A DNA stretch of 64,000 nt from an uncultured Saprospiraceae bacterium (GTDB lineage Bacteria; Bacteroidota; Bacteroidia; Chitinophagales; Saprospiraceae): assembly GCA_937921825.1 (NCBI GenBank), contig CAKZVK010000021.1, forward strand, positions 45,712 to 109,711. Reading direction: 5' to 3'. This document shows positions 19,279 through 28,525 of this stretch, one piece after another. Positions within the stretch are counted from its first letter, which is position 1. Each line of letters opens with the position of its first letter. A program made the translations under genes and the position numbers. The notes beneath the pieces were generated by a model. It searched no databases, had not been told where the DNA came from, and worked only from the letters and a program-made list of their open reading frames with translations.

Positions 19279-19632
19279 CTACTTAAGAGACTTTCTTTCT
19301 CGGATCTTAGCTTTCTTACCTACAAGTTCTCTAAGGTAATAGAGCTTAGCTCTTCTTACTTTACCTCTTTTGAGGATCTTGATATCTACGATAGCAGGGC
19401 TAGACATAGGGAAGATTCTTTCTACACCGATACCACTAGACATTTTTCTAACAGTAAAGGTCTTCGTAGAGCCAATTCCATTTATCTGAATAACGTTGCC
19501 TTTAAAAGACTGAATTCTTTCTTTTGCACCCTCTACAATCTTATAACTTACATCTACACCGTCTCCAGGTCTGAAGTCAGGTAGATTTTTCTTAGCAGTT
19601 AACTGTTCGTGTACGTAATTAATTAGGTCCAT
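19279..19632 (-). CDS. rplS: 50S ribosomal protein L19
   Basis: A 117-residue ribosomal protein at the 30S-50S interface. The family landmarks Phe-Arg-Pro-Gly-Asp-Gly-Val, Gly-Ile-Gly-Val-Glu-Arg-Ile-Phe-Pro and Arg-Arg-Ala-Lys-Leu-Tyr-Tyr-Leu-Arg are all present, and length is standard. It has its own promoter just upstream and may also feed transcription into the alkB-type operon. No trmD/rimM neighbours, as often in Bacteroidota. Confidence 0.97.
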   Translation of the reverse strand: MDLINYVHEQLTAKKNLPDFRPGDGVDVSYKIVEGAKERIQSFKGNVIQINGIGSTKTFTVRKMSSGIGVERIFPMSSPAIVDIKILKRGKVRRAKLYYLRELVGKKAKIRERKSLK

Positions 19633-19665
19633 AAAGCAAAAATGTTACTCATTTAATTAGGGCTG

Positions 19666-19698
19666 CAAAGATATCATTAAATTCTTATAATCTGCAAA
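19666..19698 (-). promoter_or_regulatory. Bacteroidota-type promoter of rplS
   Basis: On the minus strand TTTG (19695-19698) and TATCTTTG (19666-19673) are separated by 21 bases, matching the -33/-7 consensus. The predicted transcription start is about 27 bases before the rplS ATG. The -33 box begins right after the stop codon of the upstream PKD gene. Confidence 0.6.
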
Positions 19699-22005
19699 TC
19701 ATCTGAGCAGAGTTATATGACCTTCTTCTAAGAAATCATTTCCTCTAGGATCGCTAAATTTGGCCTTATAGACGTAAACCCCTTGCGGAGATGCAGTTCC
19801 AGTATTAAATTCTTGTCCATTCCAGCCTTCCCTAGGGTCATCTGTCTCGAAAATTAATTGCCCCCATCTATTCCAGATGGTCATATTATAGTTCACTAAT
19901 CCATCATAATAGCCTGTTCCTAGGAACAAATCATTGCTAGAATCACCATTAGGAGTAAAAGCATTAGGATAATGGAAGGTCACATTCGGTTTTACATCTA
20001 TAATCTTAGATATCGTATCTGGACAGTTAGTTATCGGATGATAGGCAGTGAGTAGCACCTTGTATATCCCCGTATCCTGAAAAGTATAAGTCGGATTCTG
20101 AATAAATGAAGTAGCTTCTCCTCCAAAATCCCATAACCAAGCACCAGCCTGATCTGTTAAATCTGTAAAGGAGGCTGTTCTATTAATAATATTCAGCTCG
20201 TCTGGAAAGCAATCAAAATTAGCGTCTGGAGACTCTTTTATTCTGATCCACTCTCCATAGGACCTAGATATCCCACAGCCTATAGGAGAGACTATATCTA
20301 ATGAGATAGAATATTCTCCGGCTTCTAAGTATTTATGAGTGGGACTTATTTCGGTACTAAAATTTCCATCTCCAAGATCCCAGAGTATGTCATAAGTAGA
20401 ATCTATAGGCGAGGATAAATTGGTCAGCGTAATCTCAGAAGGTGTACAGCCTATAAAATTACTGGGCTCTACTACGATAACTGACGGTGCTGGAAAATAA
20501 GCCACCTGCTGGGTCATAGTATCTTTGCATTCATTATTATCCTCTACTATCAAGGAGACATCCCTCAGTCCGGGTACTGCAAACTGATGATCGGGATCTG
20601 GCAAGCTTGAGAATTCACCATCTCCAAAATCCCATTCCCAGCCGACCAATCGATCTCCCCTAGTGGAAGAACCATCCACAAATGACACTGGACCTGCAAC
20701 ACAGGTATCATAGTCAAACATATAATCTGCCGAAATATCTGGAAACATATTGATGAGGAAATAAGCACTATCAGCACAATCGATTCCCTTATTTACAATC
20801 ATAAAACCTTCATAAGTACCTACACCTGGAAATACAACTTCAGCATCCTTTTGTGCAGCTCCACCACTTTGCTCAAAAATTAATTGGTCCTCTCTATAAA
20901 ACTCCCAATCATAACTTTGTATGAAGCGTTCCTCTGTGCTCAGATTCTTAAGGGTCAAGGTTGTATCACCGCAAGAATTAATGACGAAGGTATTACTAGC
21001 ATCATCTAGTCTTTCATCAGCATCTATAATAGCCGATACCTCTTTTTCACATTGTAAGACATTAAACTGGAAGTCTCTCCTTATTTTCCCTAACGAGACA
21101 CCGTTTCTAAACTCTTCTACACAAACCCCAACGACAAACTGTCCTGTAGACTCTGGAATACCTGTTATAATTCCAGTATTGCTATCAATGGTAACTACTG
21201 GATTACCGCCAAGGGGACCAAGAGGTGTAAATGGTGCTCTAAACTGCACTGTCTCAAAGGGGGGAAGACACAAGCCAGGAGCTGGTCTTACGCATTCGCA
21301 ACATCTCAGATCACCACCCTGCTGGGTATTAGAATCAAAAGTACCCCCCGCTGTAAAAGGAGTACAAAAGCTGTACACTAATCTGTCTCCATTAAAATCC
21401 CCAGCTGACTGGTCTACTGAAACTGGAAATCCAGCACAGATAAATATGGGAGGAAATTCCTTGAATACAGGGCTACTATTTCCCAACCTCTGTGCCTCAG
21501 GGGATATTATAACATCAAAAGCCGCACCTGTCTCGCCAGGCATTATCAAATTTGAAATTGACTCATTTCTACAGCAACGCTGGTATGAGATCATATAGTT
21601 ATCCTCTACCACATCTAAGGTGACGTTAAATATATAAGAGGCCTTTTCTACTCCTACTACCCCTTGGGGCTCATCCACACAGGGATCATCATTAGCAATT
21701 ATTTCTTCTGGTGTAGTCGGATTTATGCCTGTTACCTGATTTTCAAGTATCCAATTATCAGGAGAAATTTCTCTATGTATACCGAAGAAGGCATCCATAC
21801 CAGAATCAAAAATTGCCCCACCACTTAAGTTGTCTCTATACATCGTCACATTGATCTCGAAAGTAACCTGTGTCGAATCAGCATTGAAAGAAAGAAACCT
21901 ATACGTAATGTCTCCACCTACGATATGTGCCGCCGTCGCACTCGTCAGAAACGATAGCGAAATTATAATCACAGCTAAGAGAGAAATGAGGATGTCTTTT
22001 GCCAT
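19699..22005 (-). CDS. PKD-repeat protein with gliding-type/T9SS type B C-terminal domain
   Basis: A 768-residue exported protein. It has a signal peptide (residues 1-25), and the mature start His-Ile-Val-Gly-Gly-Asp-Ile-Thr-Tyr is typical of gliding-associated surface proteins. Several PKD-like modules with Trp-Asp-Phe-Gly-Asp-Gly or variants lie at about 455-690. The C-terminal CHU_C domain has Tyr-Pro-Asn-Ala-Phe-Thr-Pro-Asn-Gly-Asp, Trp-Asn-Arg-Trp-Gly and Gly-Val-Tyr-Val-Tyr. That ending is the type B signal for the type IX secretion system. It is probably surface-attached, acting in adhesion or gliding. No catalytic domain is seen. It precedes rplS without overlap. Confidence 0.88.
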   Translation of the reverse strand: MAKDILISLLAVIIISLSFLTSATAAHIVGGDITYRFLSFNADSTQVTFEINVTMYRDNLSGGAIFDSGMDAFFGIHREISPDNWILENQVTGINPTTPEEIIANDDPCVDEPQGVVGVEKASYIFNVTLDVVEDNYMISYQRCCRNESISNLIMPGETGAAFDVIISPEAQRLGNSSPVFKEFPPIFICAGFPVSVDQSAGDFNGDRLVYSFCTPFTAGGTFDSNTQQGGDLRCCECVRPAPGLCLPPFETVQFRAPFTPLGPLGGNPVVTIDSNTGIITGIPESTGQFVVGVCVEEFRNGVSLGKIRRDFQFNVLQCEKEVSAIIDADERLDDASNTFVINSCGDTTLTLKNLSTEERFIQSYDWEFYREDQLIFEQSGGAAQKDAEVVFPGVGTYEGFMIVNKGIDCADSAYFLINMFPDISADYMFDYDTCVAGPVSFVDGSSTRGDRLVGWEWDFGDGEFSSLPDPDHQFAVPGLRDVSLIVEDNNECKDTMTQQVAYFPAPSVIVVEPSNFIGCTPSEITLTNLSSPIDSTYDILWDLGDGNFSTEISPTHKYLEAGEYSISLDIVSPIGCGISRSYGEWIRIKESPDANFDCFPDELNIINRTASFTDLTDQAGAWLWDFGGEATSFIQNPTYTFQDTGIYKVLLTAYHPITNCPDTISKIIDVKPNVTFHYPNAFTPNGDSSNDLFLGTGYYDGLVNYNMTIWNRWGQLIFETDDPREGWNGQEFNTGTASPQGVYVYKAKFSDPRGNDFLEEGHITLLR

Positions 22006-22164
22006 ATTTAGGTCCTTTATGGAAAGTCTATTTTCTTATTGAAATAAAGTTAAATATATCTCGTTTATACCCAAGTAAAACAAAACATATAGCTAAAACG
22101 AAGACAATTGACTATTTCTTTTGTTTACTCTATATATCTATAACAAAACCCAGGCGTTGCTTCT

Positions 22165-22731
22165 ATGTCCGACTTTATTGATGACATTCCTTTTATTGGT
22201 CGTTTATTACTAGATGGTAAAGTGATCTTATGTCCCACCGACACCATTTGGGGACTAAGCTGTATCGCCTCGGATGCTTCTTCAGTATTCAAGATCTATC
22301 AAATTAAAAAAAGAAACCCCAAAAAACCTCTGATACTTCTCGTCAGCAATACTGAGATGCTTAACAGATATATTACGGGCATTCATCCAAGAGTCGAAAA
22401 TCTTCTAGGTTACTACCAGAGACCTCTCACTGTCATACACCAGGCTTCTGATTTCTTACCTGCACATCTTCTCACTCCTGAAAAGTCTATTGCCATCAGA
22501 GTCACCAAAGACGAAACTCTAAAAGAACTCATAGATCTTGTGGACCAGCCCCTAGTATCTACCAGTGCCAATATAGAAGCGCAACCTTCACCTACTTGCT
22601 ACAAAGACATCAGTCCTGAAATCATCAATCAAGTAGATTATGTTTTCAGAGCTAGAAGAGCTTCCATCTCGGAACATGCTTCTACGATTATAAAGTATAA
22701 TGAAGAGGGAGAACTATTCTTCCTCAGATAG
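22165..22731 (+). CDS. tsaC: L-threonylcarbamoyladenylate synthase (Sua5/YrdC family)
   Basis: Makes threonylcarbamoyl-AMP from threonine, bicarbonate and ATP for the t6A modification of ANN-decoding tRNAs. At 188 residues it is the short YrdC-only form. The binding motifs Pro-Thr-Asp-Thr-Ile-Trp-Gly (25-31), Lys-Lys-Arg-x-x-x-Lys-Pro-Leu (about 47-55) and Ser-Thr-Ser-Ala-Asn (about 131-135) are present. The last 18 bases overlap the convergent protease gene. Confidence 0.92.
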   Translation: MSDFIDDIPFIGRLLLDGKVILCPTDTIWGLSCIASDASSVFKIYQIKKRNPKKPLILLVSNTEMLNRYITGIHPRVENLLGYYQRPLTVIHQASDFLPAHLLTPEKSIAIRVTKDETLKELIDLVDQPLVSTSANIEAQPSPTCYKDISPEIINQVDYVFRARRASISEHASTIIKYNEEGELFFLR

Positions 22732-24294
22732 TAGGGCCAAAGTAGGTCGCTCATCTTTTACAAACTCCAAAGCCCTAGCTATGTACTCATCTGTTGCATT
22801 CAAGTGCTGCGCATAAGAATTGTCGTTTTGGGTCATCCTGATATACCTAGAGTAGATATCCTTGCTAAGACTACTTAGCGCTTGACAAGAGGAATCGTAG
22901 AGCTCCTGATACACCTCATTGTATTCTCTTTCTAAGAAGTCAAAGAACTCGTTTCCTGAAAAAGCTTCTCTTCTGACATCTAGTCTAGCCAATGACTTCA
23001 TCTTCCATAGAATGTAATCATCGTAGTAATAAGTCATCGAATTACATCCAGGCATCTCCGTAGAACTAATAAGTATATCGGGTTGGATGCCATTGCCACT
23101 TTCCATTTTCCTATCCAAGAGCTTTGTGCTTTTGATACTACTATCTGCAGAGAATTCATTATTGCTGCTCGCATAGGATTTCTGAATAAGCCTACCACTA
23201 GGAGTAAAGTATTTGGCCACTGTCAATCGCAATGCACCTCCATTGTTTAGTGGGAATATTTCTTGGACCAGCCCCTTACCGTAGCTTCTCTCTCCTATCA
23301 CTATACCTCTATCCCAATCTTGGATAGCACCTGATAAAATCTCACTGCCTGATGCAGAATTCTCATCTATGAGCACAGCGACCTTTTTTATTTTGTAGAA
23401 AGCATTGCCAGTACTTCTATAGTCTCTCCGCTTCATGTTTAAGCCTTGGGTATAGGTTAGGAGCTTATCCTTCTCTTCGAATAGTTGAGAAAGAATCTTT
23501 ATGGCCTGGGGCAAATATCCTCCAGGGTTGTCTCTAAGATCTAATACGAGATTAAGCTCTGTAAGTCCCTCCTTTATACTTTCTATAGATTCTATGAATT
23601 GCTCATAAGTATTGCCACTAAATCGAGACAGCTTGATGTAAGCTGTGTTTTTATTTAAAAGATAACATACATCAGCAGAGGCTACAGATATTTCAGAAGA
23701 GCTCACATTGATTGTTTGTTCTCTTGAAGAGCCTATAGATTTCACTTTCAGTTCTAAGTTTTCTGAGACTGGATCCTTAAGCATGTTTTTTACTTCAGAG
23801 AAGGATAGATTTTGGCCGGCTACAGCTTGACCATCTATGGATAGGATGGCATCGCCGACTTTTATTTGAGCTTTCATAGCAGGACCACCTTCTACCAGCT
23901 TAGTGATATAAAAGGTATCTCTGAAAGATAGGGTCTCTATGCCTATGCCTACATATCGTCCACTCATTTTTTCATTGTACTCAGCGAGCTCTTCTGGAGT
24001 TATATAGCTTGAGTGAGGGTCCAACTGCGCTAATAATTCATCGATCAGAGTAAGAGTAATCGCCTCAGATTCTATGGAATCTACGTACTTGGATTCTACA
24101 AATGAAAGTATTTCTTCTATTCTTCCATCACCATAATGAGTATCTGTTTTAGAGTTTAGTAGTTTATCTGATTGGAGTAGAGAAGAGTCAGCATTATTGA
24201 AGTTTATATTATAGCCTGCTATTAAACCGATTGCACAAGCAATCCCTATGACCATTGGTTCCCAAACTCTTATATCTTTTCTATCTCGATTCAA
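22714..24294 (-). CDS. S41-family carboxy-terminal processing peptidase (CtpA-like)
   Basis: A 526-residue periplasmic serine protease. It has an N-terminal membrane anchor (about 12-30), a PDZ domain (about 110-195, with Gly-Gly-Pro-Ala-Met and Gly-Asp-Ala-Ile-Leu-Ser-Ile-Asp-Gly), and the S41 catalytic domain. Nucleophile Ser317 is in Ser-Ala-Ser-Gly-Ser-Glu and general-base Lys340 in Gly-Glu-Arg-Ser-Tyr-Gly-Lys-Gly. A C-terminal helical tail of about 130 residues is usual in Bacteroidota members. It trims C-termini of exported proteins; the specific substrate is unknown. Confidence 0.92.
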   Translation of the reverse strand: MNRDRKDIRVWEPMVIGIACAIGLIAGYNINFNNADSSLLQSDKLLNSKTDTHYGDGRIEEILSFVESKYVDSIESEAITLTLIDELLAQLDPHSSYITPEELAEYNEKMSGRYVGIGIETLSFRDTFYITKLVEGGPAMKAQIKVGDAILSIDGQAVAGQNLSFSEVKNMLKDPVSENLELKVKSIGSSREQTINVSSSEISVASADVCYLLNKNTAYIKLSRFSGNTYEQFIESIESIKEGLTELNLVLDLRDNPGGYLPQAIKILSQLFEEKDKLLTYTQGLNMKRRDYRSTGNAFYKIKKVAVLIDENSASGSEILSGAIQDWDRGIVIGERSYGKGLVQEIFPLNNGGALRLTVAKYFTPSGRLIQKSYASSNNEFSADSSIKSTKLLDRKMESGNGIQPDILISSTEMPGCNSMTYYYDDYILWKMKSLARLDVRREAFSGNEFFDFLEREYNEVYQELYDSSCQALSSLSKDIYSRYIRMTQNDNSYAQHLNATDEYIARALEFVKDERPTLALLSEEE

Positions 24295-24398
24295 TTTCAG
24301 GTCTAATTATTTTAATGCTAACAACATAATTGTTCTATTTACTAAACTTATCCAAAGTTCACTATATTAAATAACATTTACGGACGCTTTTTGAACTT

Positions 24399-24875
24399 AT
24401 GAAAAACTTCAAGCCAGATAACATAGATATCAAAATCTTATCCATTTTGATGAACGATGCTAAGAAGACCTATGCAGAAATTGGCAAGGAGCTTTTTATA
24501 TCAAGCGGAACTGTTCATGTACGGATAAAGAAAATGATGGAAGCCAAGATCATCATTAATTCTCAAGTTAAAGTGGACTATCAATTACTCGGTTACGATA
24601 TCACTGCTTTCCTAGGTATCTATCTAGAAAAGAGCAAACTCTATGATTCCGTCTCAGAGCAGCTAGCTGATATACCAGAGGTCGTAGAGGCACATTACAC
24701 CACAGGTACTTACAGCATCTTCGCCAAAGTCATAGTGAAGAGCACAGAACACCTACGCAACATTATCTCAGATCAGATCCAACAAATAAGCGGGATCCAA
24801 AGAACGGAGACGTTCATATCACTACATAAAAGTATGGAGAGACCATTACATATAGCCTCTCCATTAAAAAGTTAA
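24399..24875 (+). CDS. Lrp/AsnC-family transcriptional regulator
   Basis: 158 residues: an N-terminal winged-helix DNA-binding domain (residues 5-60, with Ile-Asp-Ile-Lys-Ile-Leu and Lys-Thr-Tyr-Ala-Glu-Ile-Gly) and a C-terminal RAM/AsnC effector domain (about 70-145, with Val-Val-Glu-Ala-His-Tyr-Thr-Thr-Gly-Thr-Tyr). Such proteins form octamers and respond to amino acids. It is convergent with the sigma-factor gene, 15 bases apart, so its target is not obvious from context. Confidence 0.92.
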   Translation: MKNFKPDNIDIKILSILMNDAKKTYAEIGKELFISSGTVHVRIKKMMEAKIIINSQVKVDYQLLGYDITAFLGIYLEKSKLYDSVSEQLADIPEVVEAHYTTGTYSIFAKVIVKSTEHLRNIISDQIQQISGIQRTETFISLHKSMERPLHIASPLKS

Positions 24876-24890
24876 TCTTTATTATTTGTC

Positions 24891-25760
24891 TTAGACGCCT
24901 AGGTAATGCTTCAGCAATTTACTTCTAGAAGCAGATCTCAGTTTGTTGATCGCTTTGTCTTTTATTTGTCTTACTCTTTCTCTTGTCAGACCGAATCTAT
25001 CTCCGATATCTTCTAGTGACATTGGATGTTCTATCCCGATACCGAAGTATAACTTAATGACATCACACTGTCTTTCTGTCAATGTATTAAGAGATCTTTC
25101 TATTTCTCTTCTAAGTGACTCAGCATATTCTAATTTAGAATCAGTGCCGGGAGTACCTGCGTTCTCTAGTACATCTAGTAGTGAGTTATCCTCTCCATCT
25201 ACAAATGGTGCATCCATAGAGACGTGTCTTGCAGCAACACCTAAGGTTGTTTCTACCTCATCAGCAGAAATCTCTAGAAGCTCAGCTAGCTCATCCGATG
25301 ACGGTTCTCTTTCATACTCTTGCTCTAGTTCGGAGAAAGCTCTGTTTATTTTATTTAGAGACCCTACTTTATTAAGTGGTAATCTTACTATTCTTGATTG
25401 CTCTGCGAGAGCTTGTAAGATAGACTGTCTAATCCACCATACAGCATAAGATATGAATTTGAAACCTCTAGTTTCATCAAATCTTTGTGCGGCTTTGATA
25501 AGTCCTAGGTTACCTTCATTGATAAGGTCACTAAGAGACAATCCTTGATTTTGATATTGTTTTGCTACTGAAACGACGAATCTAAGATTCGCTTTAGTAA
25601 GTCTTTCTAAGGCATCTTGATCACCTTCCTTTATTTTCTTTGCTAAATCGACTTCTTCTTCTGGCGTGAGGAGATCAACTTTTCCAATTTCTTGTAAGTA
25701 CTTTTCTAATGACTGGGATTCACGATTAGTGATCGACTTGGTAATTTTAAGTTGCCTCAT
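24891..25760 (-). CDS. rpoD: Primary RNA polymerase sigma factor (RpoD/SigA, Bacteroidota type)
   Basis: A 289-residue sigma-70 family group 1 protein. It has region 1.2 (Leu-Glu-Lys-Tyr-Leu-Gln-Glu-Ile-Gly), region 2 with Asn-Leu-Arg-Phe-Val-Val-Ser-Val-Ala and Tyr-Ala-Val-Trp-Trp-Ile-Arg-Gln, region 3, and region 4.2 with Thr-Arg-Glu-Arg-Val-Arg-Gln-Ile. The acidic region 1.1 of proteobacterial RpoD is absent, as in other Bacteroidota, whose sigma reads TTTG/TAnnTTTG promoters. Such elements occur repeatedly in this window. No operon partners. Confidence 0.95.
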   Translation of the reverse strand: MRQLKITKSITNRESQSLEKYLQEIGKVDLLTPEEEVDLAKKIKEGDQDALERLTKANLRFVVSVAKQYQNQGLSLSDLINEGNLGLIKAAQRFDETRGFKFISYAVWWIRQSILQALAEQSRIVRLPLNKVGSLNKINRAFSELEQEYEREPSSDELAELLEISADEVETTLGVAARHVSMDAPFVDGEDNSLLDVLENAGTPGTDSKLEYAESLRREIERSLNTLTERQCDVIKLYFGIGIEHPMSLEDIGDRFGLTRERVRQIKDKAINKLRSASRSKLLKHYLGV

Positions 25761-25914
25761 CTACTGGGTTTTATTATTCTCAAATTAAGGAAATACGAAA
25801 ATATAACTATATCCACCAAATCGCAACATGACACAAGCTATAGATAGATTCAATGGACATTTATGGTTATAAACAAAAAAAGTGCCTAATAAAAATAGAT
25901 TTGTCTAATTAATC

Positions 25915-25945
25915 TTTGATAATCCGCAATTAAAATCTATATTTT
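25915..25945 (+). promoter_or_regulatory. Candidate promoter for the START-like gene
   Basis: TTTG at 25915-25918 and TATATTTT at 25938-25945 (consensus TAnnTTTG, one mismatch), 19 bases apart. Transcription would begin near 25952, about 43 bases before the ATG. Confidence 0.4.
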
Positions 25946-25994
25946 CCCCCCATCAATAAGGTGGCCAAACAGTTATACTTAAAAAGTTTATTTA

Positions 25995-26372
25995 ATGAGT
26001 AGGGTGAAAATTGATATGGAATTTATTTTTAGAGCTTCCCCGGGCATGCTCCATCAGTTTCTGACGTTACCAGAAAATCTGGTGAGATGGTTTGCTGACG
26101 GTGTAGATATCAGCGATGATGTATACACTTTCTCTTGGGATGGGTCTGAAGAATCAGCAATTCTATTAGACGATATAGAGGAAGAAAGACTAAGATTCAA
26201 GTGGGAGGAATCCGACGAAGGTGAGTATTTCGAATTCAGAATGTATATCTCGGATATCACAAGACAGACAATATTAGAGATCACAGATTTCTGTGACGAT
26301 GATGAAGTCAAAGAACAAAAAGATCTTTGGTCGAAACAAATAGATGGCCTCCACAATGCAATCGGAGGTTAA
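25995..26372 (+). CDS. START-like/SRPBCC domain protein
   Basis: 125 residues, acidic and soluble. The helix-grip pattern of SRPBCC proteins is visible: Met-Glu-Phe-Ile-Phe-Arg-Ala-Ser-Pro near residues 6-14, Phe-Ser-Trp-Asp-Gly near 44-48, and a C-terminal helix with Trp-Ser-Lys-Gln-Ile-Asp-Gly-Leu. This small single-domain form is conserved in Bacteroidota. It probably binds a hydrophobic ligand; none is known. It lies 35 bases before a DoxX-type gene, likely co-transcribed. Confidence 0.8.
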   Translation: MSRVKIDMEFIFRASPGMLHQFLTLPENLVRWFADGVDISDDVYTFSWDGSEESAILLDDIEEERLRFKWEESDEGEYFEFRMYISDITRQTILEITDFCDDDEVKEQKDLWSKQIDGLHNAIGG

Positions 26373-26407
26373 TATCCTCTGACTCGCTTACATAATTTTC
26401 GTTTGAT

Positions 26408-26824
26408 ATGAATTTAAGATATCCTGACTTAGCGGCTTTGGTTCTAAGACTCGGTTTTGGTAGCTATATGCTCTTGGGTCATGGAATGGGTAAGTTTATG
26501 AAACTCATCGAAGGAGGAGAGATAAAGTTTGCCTCTGTGATGGGGCTATCCCCAAGTATTTGTTTGACACTTACCGTTATAGCGGAATTCGTCGCCTGCA
26601 TTATGATTATTATTGGATATAAGACCAGACTAGCTGCGATTCCAGTGATAATCACTATGATCGTAGCCGCATTTTATATTCATGGTAATGATCCTTTCTT
26701 TATGTACGGAGCAGATGGAGGTTCTAAAGAGCCTGCCTTGATCTACCTCATCGGATTTATAGCCATCTATCTATTAGGTTCTGGCAAGTACTCCTTAGAT
26801 GATAAAATAGACAGCGTCCTCTAA
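26408..26824 (+). CDS. DoxX-family membrane protein
   Basis: 138 residues with four hydrophobic helices. The family motif Leu-Arg-Leu-Gly-Phe-Gly-Ser-Tyr-Met-Leu-Leu-Gly-His-Gly is in helix 1, and Glu-Phe-Val-Ala-Cys near residue 61 is in helix 2. DoxX proteins are inner-membrane proteins, some linked to quinone or thiosulfate oxidation or to redox homeostasis; the role here is unknown. It is convergent with glpX, 3 bases apart. Confidence 0.87.
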   Translation: MNLRYPDLAALVLRLGFGSYMLLGHGMGKFMKLIEGGEIKFASVMGLSPSICLTLTVIAEFVACIMIIIGYKTRLAAIPVIITMIVAAFYIHGNDPFFMYGADGGSKEPALIYLIGFIAIYLLGSGKYSLDDKIDSVL

Positions 26825-26827
26825 CTC

Positions 26828-27781
26828 TTAGTAGACAGGCTTTCTGTCAAAGTGATGCTCTGCAGTAATATGTCTTATCGTTCCAGATTTACTTCTCATG
26901 ATGATTGAATGTGTCTCTGCTCCCCATGGTTTGAACTGTACACCTCTGAGTAATGACCCATCGGTTACTCCTGTAGCTACAAACATCACATCGCCTTTTG
27001 CCAGCTCATCCATTGAGTATACTTTATTGATATCAGCTATGCCCATTTTACCAGCTCTAGCAACATCATCATCATTCCTAGGCACTAGTACTCCTTGAAA
27101 GTCTCCTTTGATGCACTTCATAGCTGCTGCAGCTATGACCCCTTCCGGTGCACCTCCTACTCCGAGCATGATGTCTATACCTGTATTAGGCAGGGCAGTA
27201 GCAATTGCCGCAGAGACATCTCCATCCCCTATTAAATATATTCTTGCACCACTATCACGGACTTCTTGTATGAGTTCTTTATGACGTGGTCTATCTAAGA
27301 TAATAGCAGTGAGATCGCCTAAGCTACAGTTCTTCCTTTGTGCTAGACGCTTCAGATTATTGACTGGACTATCCAATATATCAATCGCGCCTACGCCATC
27401 TGGCCCTACCGCAATCTTATTCATATAGATGTCAGGTGCATTCAGCAAGCAGCCTTTGCTACCTATAGCCATAACTGAGATAGCATTATAGCCACCTTCA
27501 GCACAGATTGTAGTACCTTCTAGAGGGTCTAAAGCGATTTCTATCTCAGGGCCATTTCCTGTCCCTACCTCTTCACCTATGTACAGCATTGGTGCTTCAT
27601 CTCTCTCTCCCTCTCCTATCACCACTACCCCTTTGCACTCAATCGTATCTAACATTTTACGCATACCATCTACAGCTGCTTGGTCTGCAGCTTTTTCATC
27701 TCCTCTTCCCATCCATCTTGCAGAGTTTATTGCTGCGATTTCTGTAACTCTGATAAATTCTAAGGCTAAATTTCTGTTCAT
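26828..27781 (-). CDS. glpX: Class II fructose-1,6-bisphosphatase (GlpX)
   Basis: Gluconeogenic phosphatase that makes fructose-6-phosphate. Motifs: Asn-Ser-Ala-Arg-Trp-Met-Gly-Arg-Gly near the N-terminus, Gly-Glu-Gly-Glu-Arg-Asp-Glu-Ala-Pro-Met, Asp-Pro-Leu-Glu-Gly-Thr-Thr, and Gly-Gly-Ala-Pro-Glu-Gly-Val. I start at the ATG at 27781 (317 residues). The frame is open 40 codons higher but that part crosses a terminator hairpin and does not resemble GlpX. Standard length and all active-site blocks present. Confidence 0.95.
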   Translation of the reverse strand: MNRNLALEFIRVTEIAAINSARWMGRGDEKAADQAAVDGMRKMLDTIECKGVVVIGEGERDEAPMLYIGEEVGTGNGPEIEIALDPLEGTTICAEGGYNAISVMAIGSKGCLLNAPDIYMNKIAVGPDGVGAIDILDSPVNNLKRLAQRKNCSLGDLTAIILDRPRHKELIQEVRDSGARIYLIGDGDVSAAIATALPNTGIDIMLGVGGAPEGVIAAAAMKCIKGDFQGVLVPRNDDDVARAGKMGIADINKVYSMDELAKGDVMFVATGVTDGSLLRGVQFKPWGAETHSIIMRSKSGTIRHITAEHHFDRKPVY

Positions 27782-27874
27782 CTTATCTAGGTTAGGTTTG
27801 TGGGAGCAAAAGTACCATCTTAGAATTGTCTTATCCTTGTTTTGAGAGGATAGTTTATGAATGGATATGATGGG

Positions 27875-27925
27875 CAAAAAAAATCCCAGATTGAAAATCA
27901 ATCTAGGAATCTTTATTTTTTTTTT
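27875..27925 (-). terminator. Bidirectional-looking rho-independent terminator
   Basis: Stem AGATTGA (27888-27894) / TCAATCT (27898-27904) extended by CC/GG across a mismatch, loop AAA, with a T-rich tract on either side depending on strand. It terminates the minus-strand 75-residue gene ending at 27938 and isolates glpX. Confidence 0.75.
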
Positions 27926-27937
27926 GAAGACTGTGCT

Positions 27938-28165
27938 TTAGGCTACTTCTAATTTTTCGAAATTATCTTCTATGAATTTCTTTCCATCCCACTTTCCTAA
28001 CCACTCACAATTGTCCTTTTGAGTCTTTAGATACTGCTTGTAAGCATCTATTGCCTTCTTTTTTTCTATCCTCTTGATAGTGATGTTGTTGTTATATCCC
28101 TTCTTGATGTTGAAATAATATAACCCTTTTCCAAACTCAAATTTCTTAGTACGTGGTCTAGCCAT
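27938..28165 (-). CDS. Small conserved basic protein, unknown function
   Basis: 75 residues, with a basic N-terminal half (Arg-Pro-Arg-Thr-Lys-Lys; Asn-Ile-Lys-Lys-Gly-Tyr) and a C-terminal half with Cys-Glu-Trp-Leu-Gly-Lys-Trp-Asp-Gly-Lys. It looks like a small protein found widely in Bacteroidota, usually hypothetical. Its charge suggests nucleic-acid or ribosome contact, but no motif proves this. It has its own terminator downstream, and a TATTTTTG -7-like element (28181-28188, minus strand) lies 15 bases upstream. Confidence 0.7.
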   Translation of the reverse strand: MARPRTKKFEFGKGLYYFNIKKGYNNNITIKRIEKKKAIDAYKQYLKTQKDNCEWLGKWDGKKFIEDNFEKLEVA

Positions 28166-28385
28166 TATAAATTTTTAGTACAAAAATATCTTTACTCCTT
28201 AAGCTCTGGATTATTCCAGATTCAATACTTGCTAGAGGAAAGAAGGAAAGTTCTATTGCTCTCCGATTATTTTATAACGCATTTATTAAAGAAAAAATTT
28301 CATTAATAAATGCCTCCTCTATTCGACTATTCTTTAAGAAAGACAAAAACCTTTGTTTCATGAGTGATACAAAGGTTTTTGGAAG

Positions 28386-28458
28386 TAGCCGGTCTGGGGT
28401 TCGAACCCAGGACCCACGCCTTAAAAGGGCGTTGCTCTACCAGCTGAGCTAACCGACC
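28386..28458 (-). tRNA. tRNA-Lys (anticodon TTT)
   Basis: The minus strand folds as a cloverleaf: 7-bp acceptor stem with two G-U pairs, D-arm with AGCTCAGCTGGTAGAGC, anticodon stem ACGCC/GGCGT enclosing CTTTTAA (anticodon TTT), T-arm with GGTTCGAACCC, discriminator A. The 3' CCA is not encoded. The variable loop is short, giving 73 nt. Confidence 0.97.
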
Positions 28459-28475
28459 ATTTTTCAAAAGTCGTG

Positions 28476-28505
28476 CAAAGATATACCCTATTTTAAAATT
28501 AACAA
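28476..28505 (-). promoter_or_regulatory. Candidate promoter of tRNA-Lys
   Basis: On the minus strand TATCTTTG (28476-28483) is a perfect -7 match, with TTG (28503-28505) 19 bases upstream as a -33 element. Transcription would start about 11 bases before the tRNA. Confidence 0.5.
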
Positions 28506-28525
28506 CTTGTGAGGGGCAAAGTTTT

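Noticed and set aside
20921..21598. 225-codon plus-strand frame opposite the PKD/T9SS gene
   Set aside because: It is antisense to a well-supported gene, has low-complexity Ser/Pro/Thr content and no recognisable domain or leader.
24943..25449. 168-codon plus-strand frame opposite the sigma-factor gene
   Set aside because: Serine-rich shadow of the sigma coding sequence. No independent promoter or homology.
27782..27901. 40-codon N-terminal extension of glpX
   Set aside because: It crosses the terminator hairpin of the upstream gene and does not resemble GlpX. The ATG at 27781 fits the family.
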